Shown here: positions 43,083-52,930 of the stretch, in pieces
How positions within the stretch are numbered: position 1 is the stretch's first letter
Layout of the letters: each line of letters begins with the position of its first letter
NCBI RefSeq assembly: GCF_052857255.1
Contig: NC_135504.1
Span: forward strand, 138,475,621 to 138,539,620
Origin: Amblyomma americanum
Taxonomy: Eukaryota; Arthropoda; Arachnida; Ixodida; Ixodidae
Direction of reading: 5' to 3'
DNA: 64,000 bases
Made by a program: the position numbers and the translations under genes
Notes under the pieces: generated by a model
Databases searched by the model: none
The model's input: only the letters and a program-made list of their open reading frames with translations
What the model was told of the DNA's origin: nothing

Positions 43083-44262
43083 ACTGCATTGTACGCCATC
43101 TGTAAATGCACAAAATTCTGATCCCTCACTCATGCATTTGTGTTATGGTTCTTGCATTCTGCAGTAATCAATTATAACGTAGACTGCTGCATACAGGTCT
43201 CAGTGGTGACTCTTTCAGTAAGAGACTTTCATACCTGTAAAAGCAATAGGTAGATGCTAAGGAACACAAACTAAAATTACTGAGCATCGGAGAAACATAA
43301 TCACTTGGAATAATCGGCGGATACGGCCTCATAACACACGGCGGATACGGCAAGTCTGGAATTGGGCGATCTTGAAATTTTACATATTCATCAAAATTAT
43401 TGTCCGGGCACCTGCACAGAAAATTGGAGTCTCATGAAAATTACACTGTAGCAGAAGGTTTTCAGAGACATACAAGTACGTTGGCAAAGCCTTAAAAAAA
43501 CGTGAAAATTTCCATGTAACAGCAAGAAAGCAGTCGCAGGTGACTGAAAATGCCACACAGCTCGCACGCATAACACTGCAAATCTCTCTAGCATAGACTA
43601 CTTCAGTTGCCTCGTACCATGTGAATGGCAGACTCCGCGTAGCACATGCAACGCCAGATACCGAACGGCGCAAACGGCCGACGGCTACTGGCATGGCAAG
43701 ACCGTGTCGTCGCACGCAGAGGGTGAGGAAGGGCAGAGCGGGGCGCCAACGGCAAGCGGTGCCGGTGAACGAGTCAGCAGCACGGAGCTATGGTGGGGAC
43801 GATAAAGGAGAACAGCGGCGCCGGCAGCGGCGGCGCGACGCCTCCATTACGGAATACAATTGTCGCACAAGCATTTTAAGTCCTGCAGCGACGAACGAGT
43901 AACGAAAGCAAAAGCTGCGCACTTTTTTTCCTGCCACTGTGAAATAGAGACCATAATGCGTATCTACATCACAACTCACCTGGAACGTGTCGGTCCCAAA
44001 GTGCATTTCAGCACATGGCAGAGTGCAAGCACTGGCGGCGGCTCTCAAGCTCCGCAGTTTTTGGCTCCTTCGCCTTCAACTTCCTTCGGGCCCAGTGTTG
44101 GGAACAGGCACGTCGTCGATGTCATTTTCTGGCATTGTCTTTTGAGACAGGGCAGTATCCGCGCTGGCAGCACGAGGGAACACACACAATCTGTCGCACC
44201 GGCTACACGTGCAGCTTTCTGTGCGCGAGAACTTCGCACAACCGGATATGGATACGGATTAG
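43083..44262. other. No gene seen
   Basis: GC-rich between about 43600 and 44250, with short frames on both strands that lack motifs. Confidence 0.3.
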
Positions 44263-44264
44263 TC

Positions 44265-44437
44265 TGTTTTCTTTAAAACAGACACAAACAGGGGACGACA
44301 CAAACACTGATGCGCAAACTATCAACTGAGGTTTATTGCGGTCGGCACACATATATAAGCTTAACATGTCGAAACATAAAAAACACGCATTTGAACCAGC
44401 AACTTTGCTATCGTATCGTCAAGCATCAGAGACTTTT
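44265..44437 (-). repeat. PLE 3' end fragment
   Basis: On the minus strand it has GCAATAAACCTCAGTTGATA followed by the terminal block near GTCGTCCCCTGTTTGTGTC. This matches the end of the PLE at 23590-23650 (AATAAAACCTCAGTTGCTAG). A small palindrome GTCTGTTTT / AAAACAGAC is at the end. No coding part. Confidence 0.65.
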
Positions 44438-44743
44438 TTTAATTGGTTTTTGGGGAAAGGAAATGGCGCAGTATCTTTCTCGTATATCGTTGGACACCCG
44501 AACCACGTCTTAAGGGAATGAATAAAGGGGGGAGTGAAAGAAGAAAGCAAAAAAGAGGTGCCCTAGTGGAGGGCTCCGAAATAATTTCGACCACATGGGG
44601 ATCTTTAACGTGCACTGACATCGCACAGCACACGGGCGCCTTAGCGTTTTGCCTCCATAAAAACGCAGCTGCCGCGGTCGGGTTCGAACCTGGGAGCTCC
44701 GGATCAGTAGCCGAGCGCTCTAACCACTGAGCCACCGCGGCGG
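44438..44743 (-). repeat. Ruka-like SINE, long-tail type
   Basis: A complete copy on the minus strand, with its head at the right (GGTGGCTCAGTGGTTAGAGC) and the long-type tail at the left. It joins the PLE 3' fragment. An imperfect 14-base repeat (TCTAGCACCAG) follows at about 44745-44786. No TSD was found. Confidence 0.9.
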
Positions 44744-44789
44744 GTCTAGCACCAGTCTAGCACCAGTCTAGAACCGGCGGGTCTAGCAT

Positions 44790-45525
44790 CAAAAGGGCCC
44801 ACTGACGAACCAGGCGCAATGCCACTGTGAATGGGAAGCGAAACAAAATCGCAAAAGCAAGAAAGGAAGAGTATACATTCATTTGCGTGGTCAGAGTCAT
44901 GCTGAATGCCTCTCTCTATGAGCCGTGCTACACGGCACACTCATTTTTTCTTTCATTTCTCATTTTCTTTCCAGGGGACACGCTTTCCCCCTCGCGTTGC
45001 ATTGGGAGGCGTGCCACCAGGGCGATGTATAGCAGGAACTTTGGAAATAAATAATCGCTACTTGGGGACATCTTAGGTAGGGGCTGTTACAGCAGTGCGG
45101 ATATCTGTGTCGCATAACACGGTGTTGTTTGGTTAGTTCGTGAGACGGGGAAATGGTGCAAAGATTGGCAGGCGATCACCACTATGTGATGAAACAAACG
45201 TGCGACAGGACCAATTATCAACCACCTCGCCTCCGCTTGCGCTTCGTATTTTCTACGCCTTGCTTTCAGTTCTGCTGCTCGCACAGCTGTATTTTCGAAT
45301 CTTGTCTGCGTCGCTTACTCTTCGGCCGCTCGCACCGCTGAGTCCTGACAGGACCGAGGTAGCCAAAGCAGGTCCCTGTATGTATGATCGCGTCCATGCC
45401 GCCAAACAGCGCCAGGTTTGTGATTGCCCGCATAGGTTTGTTGACGCATCGAGCACATAGGCGGACAACATGCTGACTTTGTCAATGACTCATTGCACGT
45501 GATGGAACGCATACCTAAATGTGTT
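44790..45525. other. No gene seen
   Basis: No recognisable feature. Confidence 0.3.
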
Positions 45526-45829
45526 TTAGTCACTGGTGCTTAGGCTACGGTCCTGCGCTATGGCCAGCTTGAACACAGAGTCTACGGTCAATCCATCCAG
45601 TGTAGTGGTGGCTTTATCGGGTGTGGCACACGGATCGTTGCGCTGACATTCGACCCACCACTGGTTGTCCACAGCTATTAGTGCCTGTTGTAGGCACTCA
45701 GTGACCAACCGAAGGACAAACGTCGTCCCCCACAGGGCGGCACCATTGAGGAACGCATTGTTGAAGGCAACTGTAATGTAATCTACAAAGTCACGAGTCG
45801 GGAGCATGACCTCTATGCCCTCGTCTCCG
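45526..45829 (-). CDS. Exon-like ORF, product not recognised
   Basis: About 100 open codons. A possible acceptor (GATAG) lies right before 45829 and a stop at 45526-45528. The sequence reads like a folded protein (LPTRDFVDYITVAFNNAFL, TTFVLRLVTECLQQALIAVD, NQWWVECQRNDPC) and does not match any mobile-element domain I know. It may be one exon of a secreted or membrane protein given the spaced Cys and Trp residues; that is a guess. No neighbouring exon was found. It could also be a processed fragment. Confidence 0.4.
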
Positions 45830-45849
45830 CTATCGGGCGAAATCCAACT

Positions 45850-46933
45850 TGGGCAGCCGAATTAAAACCGAAGGCCGTAAACCAGACCCAGCACGGCGAA
45901 GAGTATACACTTGTCCTATTCTTGCGTTTGTTCAGAGGCAGTTAAGGGAAGCGGGAGAGGTCACTGACAGTGACAGTGGTGCATGTCGTGAGCACTGGAT
46001 CAAACGCTACGGGAACCGATTACTGGTCGTGCCCCGAGGTTAATCGACTAATGCAATTCTCGTTTTACACCCTTGCACCTCAACGATCTCCAGGGGTACA
46101 ACTAAGAAAAACTACCCATTTAACATCCTTGATCTCAAGGCGAGGTGCAAAAAGGGTGTTACTGTATGACACACACCCTTTTCACGAAAATCGTGGGTGC
46201 TGTAAGGGTGAAAGATGGCATTCTGCCCTTAAGGGTGCAAAGTGGTTAACAGTGTTGGGTCACGGCGCCGGCACAAATTAACGCAGTTCCTGGCGTATAA
46301 CCTCAGATACACAGTGTAAAAAATATGAATTATTTTTGCTTCTACGAGCGGAAGTGTAGCAGTGGCATAAATACCATTTTCTATTATTTTGCCGCGAAGC
46401 TTGACTGTTAGTTCGTTTATGCTGAAAGTCGCTTGCACGCGGCTCTATCACTTTGCGGCTGAATAGAGGTGCTACCAGGTTTATTTGGAATCATCCCATC
46501 CAGGCGCTATGTATTCAACATTGTTCCAGATTGTTGTGGTCTTTTTTCGTGCTTAACTGGTATCTTATGAAAGTTAGTGTCTGTGCCGAAGATGGAGGAG
46601 GACTGATAAAAGATAATTTCATGCAAAAGTTAAACCTAGAAGCAAAGCGTCCAAATTTTTTTTTTTTATCAAAACGCTGCAACGGCATATGGCGGAGCAG
46701 TTTTGATCTCAGGACGTGATTCAGTTATTCGCCTTAGTGTTTTGCCACAGTTGTGAGTCCGTGTTCTCTCAGAGAGCAATAATATGTATAAATTTGTTTT
46801 ATCTGCGGTCATCGTTATCAGACATTAAGTTTTTTTTATTTCAAGAGAGTGGAAATTCTGGAAGTTCATAACTTTTATCCCTCTTTTCAATGCCTAGGCA
46901 TTAGAGGGCATGTGCGCTCAGAGCAGGTAGAAT
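45850..46933. other. No gene seen; ACACCCTT-type repeats at 46050-46250
   Basis: Scattered ACACCCTT and AAGGGTG motifs in both orientations hint at a small decayed inverted-repeat element, but ends could not be fixed. Confidence 0.3.
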
Positions 46934-46942
46934 CATTTTCAG

Positions 46943-47086
46943 ACATGAACTGCTAGGCGAGTTGGTCAGACATGGTTCTTGAAGCCAGTGCAACAGTTCG
47001 AAGCCAAGAAAGGAAGGGGCAAAACAGGCACTGTGTTTTGTCCCCTCATTGTTTGGCTGCGAGCTGTTGCGCTGGTTTGCAACAAC
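46943..47086. mobile_element. Short palindromic PLE-type insertion, older copy
   Basis: The TSD cattttcag lies at 46934-46942 and 47087-47095. The leader contains GGCGAGTTGGTCAGACATGG. The arms (about 46970-47024 and 47033-47086) are inverted but clearly diverged, for example CTTGAAGCCAGTGCAACAG against the complement GTTGCAAACCAGCGCAACAG. Confidence 0.72.
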
Positions 47087-47095
47087 CATTTTCAG

Positions 47096-47655
47096 GCGTG
47101 ACCGTTTATGTTAACGCGCACCAGAATCAGAGCTAATGTTTTTAGGCACGCACGTTCTGCATCACAACCCTATACAAAGATTTTCTTAGTGGAAAGAAAA
47201 GGTCGCATTTCAAGCCTAACAGTCGAATTCTGTTTGTGGGCGCCTGTTTGGATTAAGATATTGAGTATAAGCTCTTCCTGCTTGTATTTCCACAACCCTC
47301 TTTCACTCTGCCATATTGGTGGTCACATTAATTGTCCTCTTTAAATTACTTTGCGTGAATAAAGCATACTTGCCATTCACTGCATGGTCTGTGTTTCTTG
47401 ATCTCGTGTCCGTGTCAGCAGGCCTCTTTTGTTTTACTTCAAAGTACATTTATTACACGTATACCAGATTCCGTCCCACTAACAGATAAGCATAGGTATC
47501 AATGTTGGCCAACAGAACGGTTTGTGACGAAATACCAGCTCCACAAGAGTGACTTACGCGCTGGGCAAGCTGGTTTTCACTAACAGCTACGGCGGCAGTA
47601 CAAGCGTAGTATTTTTCCTCGCCCTCTTTCCGCGTGTGATCAAGGGAGCTGCAAC
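47096..47655. other. No gene seen
   Basis: No recognisable feature. Confidence 0.3.
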
Positions 47656-47658
47656 ATT

Positions 47659-47893
47659 GAATTGGTTTAACGGGCTTCAACGTCCCGAACCGTCTAAGTC
47701 TGTGAGGGAAGCCGTAATGGAGGTCTTCGGATAATTTCGACCACATGGCGTTCTTCAACGTTCAACGACATCGCACAGTACACGAAACCCTAGCATTTTG
47801 CCTCCATTGAAATTCGACCGCCGCATCAGCGATCGAGCCCGCGTCCTCCGGGTCAGCAGCCGAGCGTCATAACCACTGAACAAAGGCGGCGGC
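47659..47893 (-). repeat. Ruka-like SINE, short-tail type
   Basis: On the minus strand the head (TTCAGTGGTTATGACGCTCG), the core and the GACGTTGAAGCCCGTT-like tail are readable. It is more diverged than most copies, and no clear TSD was found. Confidence 0.8.
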
Positions 47894-49848
47894 CGGACCA
47901 AGGTCCCTCAGTTCTCGTGGGTCAAGATTCAATGAAGCGGGAAATGTCGCCCAAATTGCCTGTTTGATCTAGTTAGATGTCTGCTCCCGAGAATGCGAAC
48001 GACGCGTTGGCCACACTTGGTGACTTCGATGCAAAGCTGGAACTGTGAGGAAAAAAATAGCTTTGATAATTTTTTTTATTCCTGCTGCTTGCTATCTTGT
48101 CCTCAATTTAGGTTCCATTCATTGCTTGACTTCTTCTTCAAGTTCTTGAATTGGGTAATACCCTAGAGAGTAATAGAGCAATCGCTGGTTGTCCCCTTTT
48201 TATCGCTGTGATGGGAGAACGGTTGCGTTTACGCTGGGGTAAGCAGGGCGTATTTATTAAGCCTCGTGACAGCTGCGAGGACGTAAACAAAAACTGATTT
48301 CTCTGGGCTACCGTGCTTTGGTCTTTTCTTGTTCGCCTTTCCACGTGTTTTAAAATTTAAAGGGGATGAATACGGATTAGGCAGCTGATGAAAGCGCCAA
48401 TTTTAGCTAATATGCGCCTCTTCGACAGATCCTGTGCCTATAACTCCGCCTTCAAAACGACATCGATCCTTGACTGTCCACGGAACTTCGTGCTGCTTTG
48501 CGAAGAGAACTCTTTGTCCGCTCTTTGTAAATTGCTATGCCTCATTTATGCCCACGCCAAAAAGCTCCCCTTTTTCTACCTCGCGTTCATTGGTCCTTGC
48601 TTCTGTGTGTTTGTTAGTAAAGTTAATTTAACTATTAATAACGTATTGCTCTGTTACCATTGGCTGTAAGAAGAGCGATCCATGACGCTCGTGAAAAATT
48701 TTTAAGCAAGGTAAGTAGATGAATGAATTTTATTTGTCCTTGTTAAGCCGCAGCAGGCGTGAGCGCCATGGGCCGAGTAAATTAAAGGCACTTCTTTTTC
48801 TGCTATTGTACAGCGAAAGATAGCTTTAATTTTGCCTTGTAGCTGTGAAATATACCGCAAATATACAGTGACAGTCGTGAAATCTTAACTAATAAGTAAA
48901 TTAGGTTATTGAGCCTAATGAATAAAGTTGTTTAGGATTTAATTACTTGAAATGAATTCAATTGCAGCTTTCCACCGGTAAAGTGGCGAAGAGCGAAATA
49001 CGTTTCTACAAGTTTGGAGGACAGCATGGAGGGGGAAGTGCGACAGGGTAGAGAGAGAGAGAGAGAAGGTGGTATAGCCTAGTGGCTTGGGAGGTTATGG
49101 CGAGAGCGGAGGAATGTGCAACTTGAGGTTGAGTGCATGCACGGCAGAATGTAGTGCTAAGTGGCTAAACCGAAGCTATTTCGCTTACACATGCAATATA
49201 AGCCAGTAAGCCAAGCTGTACAAGTGTTTTTAAACTTTTAGTCACATTGTCTCCCGCTTCTCACTGTAAGCTATTTTGTTCCTGTGTTCTAAGCTATTTT
49301 TTTCTGGTTAGTCGGATGATTTGTGCAATCTTTTCCTTCTGCTTTTACACCACCAGCACTTTAGCTGTCACTTGCTCATCTTTAATGCCAATCTCTTGAG
49401 TGTGCTTTTATTATCCATACATCAAAGATCTAAAGGAAGGCTGATGTCCTCCTTGATATCCTGTATGTCTTTACAGTCTCTCATTCTTTGCTTTCTAGAC
49501 TGCTGCCGACTATAGTGCGCCAATAGTGAACTCTCAGTGGAGGTCAAAGTTTAGTAAGAACTCACATTTTCCACTTATTACTTATGCGTGGTTTCGAAGA
49601 CACTCAACAAGCCTGCATATACCAAGATGTTACTCGCCTTTCAGAAGATCATCCTTAGCTCATGAGACTAGAAGCCGAGCGTCGAATAAAGGGCGCATTG
49701 AGTGAAGCCGATCAAGAAGTAAGGTACTACGGGCTCACAACAAAACACAGGAACTTGGAGACTGCTCATTATACATGAGTGCGATTCGGCCACAAAAACT
49801 GCCGATAAGCTTCACCGCGTGTGAGCCCCCAGTAATCGACACTGGACG
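47894..49848. other. No gene seen; possible LINE 3' tail at 48716-48780 (minus)
   Basis: On the minus strand, GGACAAATAAAATTCATTCA at about 48720-48740 resembles the LINE tail at 42300. A short GA microsatellite lies at about 49051-49067. No other feature was recognised. Confidence 0.35.
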
Positions 49849-49850
49849 TA

Positions 49851-50089
49851 CAGAGTCGATCACACTTGTCTAGAGCGCTCGGGCGGTGTGCTGCGGAGCA
49901 AATGAAGGGAAATCTTTTCGCAATTGGTTTGCTAGCGTTAAGGCGCTGATGCCTTTGCGGCTCACGTGTCTATTCGGCTTCTCTCCAGCGCAAGCATCAT
50001 CAGAGAAAGTCAATACCTGCTTTAGAATGTCGCCTTATTCCCCCCGGACGGCACCACTCGAGCGCTCTAGGCAAGTGTGATCGAGTCTG
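49851..50089. mobile_element. MITE with 38-bp inverted ends and TA duplications
   Basis: The left end starts CAGAGTCGATCACACTTG and the complement of the right end CAGACTCGATCACACTTG; 34 of 38 positions agree by eye. TA flanks both ends (49849-49850 and 50090-50091), as for Tc1/mariner. At 239 bp it has no coding room, so it would depend on a transposase elsewhere. Confidence 0.72.
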
Positions 50090-50091
50090 TA

Positions 50092-50770
50092 CGTATATTT
50101 TGGCTCACCGAAGCAAATGCAAACTCCACAGGCGACTGGGCGACAGCTGGAGAAAATGAAAGACCTTATATGACAAAACGGTCGCTATATGGATAAACGA
50201 CACGATCTTCCCCTTTTGCCATTGTTAAAGAGAACATGTTATCCGAATTTTTCCAATCGTTACTGGGTATCAAAGTACTTTTTCCCTCATAAAATAGATT
50301 ACCCCTCGAGATAATGCCCATGAGACACCACCAGCTTCAGTGCAGAACAAACCATACAGTTTGTTCCAGTGCGCAAAATGGCTGTTCCTCATTCTGAAGA
50401 CGTACGCTCGGGCCAGGAATACACATCCCTTGTAAGAACAGTCGTGGACAAAAGTCTTAAGACCAAAGGCTTTTCTATTCATCCGCATAACAGAGCCTTT
50501 ACGGCACTATTAAAGACCGAATGACCTTGAAATGCTCGCAGAAGATTTCTTCTTGGGGTAGAGAAGCCTCCTGCTTGACTTGCATTTTATTGATACGCTA
50601 CACGGAGAACTCTTGATCATCCATTTCGCTGCAGCTGAATGCGGTGGCCTGTAATGTACATCTCTGTGCAAGGTCTTGCTTCGTTTGCGCTGTTTTAAGT
50701 AAGATCTGGCCAAGGTTCTACACAGGATGTTTCCTTTCATACAGAAGGCACACATACCACAGCCCATTCT
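50092..50770. other. No gene seen
   Basis: Short frames without motifs. Confidence 0.3.
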
Positions 50771-50774
50771 GCCC

Positions 50775-51016
50775 TGGCCTCGGCGGCTGCGTTTCGCTAC
50801 AGGCGATACGCCGGACACCCGCCTGCTATGCGATGTCAGTGCACGCTGCAGAACCCCATTTCGCAGAATGCTATGCCCAGGTGATCTCAGTTATTACGCA
50901 GACCTCAGATATGATGCTTTTCATTCTTCCCTTATTTTCTTTTTTCTACATCGGTTCACTCACGGCGCGGCTGAGGTGTACACCGTGGAACGATTCAGCT
51001 ACTGCGCCATTTGATT
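50775..51016 (+). repeat. Degenerate Ruka-like SINE, long-tail type
   Basis: The core TGCGATGTCAGTGCACG and the tail ACTGCGCCATTTGATT are clear. The tRNA-like head is lost or unreadable. Its tail is the target of the next SINE. Confidence 0.72.
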
Positions 51017-51259
51017 AATAATAATAATTGGTTTTTTGTGGAAAGGAAATGGCGCAGTATTTGTCTCATATATCGTTGGACACCTGAACCGCGCCGTAAG
51101 GGAAGGGATAAAGGAGGGAGTGAAAGAGGAAAGGAAGAATTAGGTGCCGTAGTGGAGGGCTCCGGAGTAATTTCGACCACCTGGGGATCTTTAACGTGCA
51201 CTGACATCGCACAACACACGGGCGCCTTCGCGCTTTTCCTCCATAAAAACGCAGCCGCC
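51017..51259 (-). repeat. Ruka-like SINE without tRNA head, with TSD
   Basis: It runs from the (ATT)n tail at the left to GCAGCCGCC at the right, so the pol III head is absent. It is still flanked by a perfect 11-bp duplication, gccatttgatt (51006-51016 and 51260-51270). That makes it a 5'-truncated insertion into the tail of the SINE at 50775. Confidence 0.88.
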
Positions 51260-51270
51260 GCCATTTGATT

Positions 51271-51589
51271 CCCTGAGACCAGTTTTCAGTTATAAAAATT
51301 ATTCGAAATCACGAGCGCGCTGCTTACACTGACGCCAGCTCCACGCAGTGCTCGCCGGTCGGTCCAAGACTCCGCTATTTCCGGCAGTCGACAAAAGAGG
51401 GCGCCCCACCTCCCTTTGTCTTTCGGATGCGGCCGTTCCCTGAATTGCGCGCTGGATTCTGCGTTCAAACATCAGGAACGCCAGTGTCTCAGCCCACCTA
51501 TGATGTAGTAAAGCCTGATGTGACCTGCTACTACAGCGTCTCTTTGCACGGCGACTGATCAAAATAGAAACGAGCTGACTAAAGTGTCG
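51271..51589. other. No gene seen
   Basis: No recognisable feature. Confidence 0.3.
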
Positions 51590-52125
51590 ATGGATGGACG
51601 GATTGATGGATGGATGGATGGATGGATGGGTGGATGGATGGATAAGGCTGAACTCTTTAAATCGGGCGGTGGTTCAAGCCATCTAGGCATGACTTGTGAA
51701 ATTTTACTCGTGTCTTGATTTTAGCTACCAATGAGATAGCCTTCACTTGCATGGTTACTTCTGCCCGCTTAAAATTTACTTTCCTTTCACTGTCCTTAAA
51801 CCTCAATCCCTTGGAGAAATCAGCCCCGCTGCGTTCCACAACAGGGTGAAGCCCTTTACAGAAAAGTATCAAGTGTTCAGCCGTTTCCTCCTCCTCTCCG
51901 CACGCAACTCACAACGTGTCTATGTCGTTGTACCTGACTCTATATGTCCTAGTCCGCAAAACTCCCGTCCTAGCCTCAAATAACAAAGTGCTTTCCCTAC
52001 AGTTTTCATAGATATTTTATTTGGGAATTGCCTGCTTAAAGATACTGTATGTTCCCAGTGCCCATTTCGTCAGCATCCCTGTTTTCCACAGAGCTCTCTC
52101 TGTTTCTTTAAGCTTTTTCATACCG
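51590..52125 (-). pseudogene. LINE 3' end (I/Jockey-like C-terminus) with (ATCC)n tail
   Basis: On the minus strand a frame reads LLFEARTGVLRTRTYRVRYN, a stop, then CGEEEETAEHLILFC, the CCHC-like knuckle that ends ORF2 in I, Jockey and R1-type LINEs. It stays open through HPVVERSG to a stop at 51657, followed by TTATCCATCCATCC repeats at 51590-51645. Upstream is broken by stops. The RT is missing, so this is a 5'-truncated insertion. Confidence 0.68.
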
Positions 52126-52129
52126 ATAA

Positions 52130-52574
52130 TTGCGGTGTAGTAGCGCCACCTGCAAGGAGGGCCGGAAAACAGTCGCCCTGACTGCTGTGATGGCGCATAG
52201 GGGGCGCACGCCTTAATAGTGTCACGTGAGTTTGCGAGAGAAAAGATTCTGTGCCAACTTGATTAATCATGTGACCGCATAGCTGAAGTGAAGTAATACA
52301 GAAATGCAGTGTGGAGACACGTTGCGCAACACTGTCGACAAGCGCAAATACGGAGTTTTTAAGCACGGTTGTGCTGGGCTGAGCTAGTCGCGAAACTCGG
52401 CGAGCGAAAGTAAACGCAATGTAATTTTATTTATTCAGGCATTTAATTATTTAGGTCGTCATCATCGTGACGTTAGGTACGCCCCAATGCAGGAAAAAGC
52501 CCTCTCATATTGATAACCCGGTCCCGTGCCAGCCACGGCTACTTTATCTTAGAAAACTTCCTGATCTGAACTTA
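52130..52574. other. No gene seen
   Basis: No recognisable feature. Confidence 0.3.
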
Positions 52575-52930
52575 ACTGATCTTTATTTACCAGAAAGGCT
52601 GCTGGGTCACCCGGGCTAAAAGCTGTAATCAAACAGCTTGACGAGGTAGGCAACCCTTACAAGGCAGCATAGACGAGACCACTAAATAATAATAACAATA
52701 ATAAAAATGATGAAAAAAGGTTAACATGAAATATTCAGGTTTACAAAAAATAAGAAACATTTTCAAGTAGTTCGGTAGAAAATGTGTACACAAAGACTGC
52801 ATTTTTGTTACAGATTGGCACAAATCGCATGAATAATGAGAAGGCATCTTGTGAGCAATTGGAGGGAAGCTGTAAAAGAATAACTAAGAGACACTGTAGC
52901 GAAAAAAAAACAACAAAAACGCATGACAAA
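52575..52930 (-). repeat. 3' UTR of the minus-strand LINE
   Basis: Non-coding sequence ends GGTAAATAAAGATCAG on the minus strand at about 52575, which is the likely 3' end of the LINE at 52575-56514. Confidence 0.55.

Noticed and set aside
43600..44250. GC-rich overlapping frames as a host gene
   Set aside because: No frame has splice signals or a recognisable domain; residue content is that of random GC-rich DNA.
46040..46260. A MITE made of ACACCCTT / AAGGGTG inverted motifs
   Set aside because: The motifs are scattered and the ends do not pair over a useful length; no TSD.
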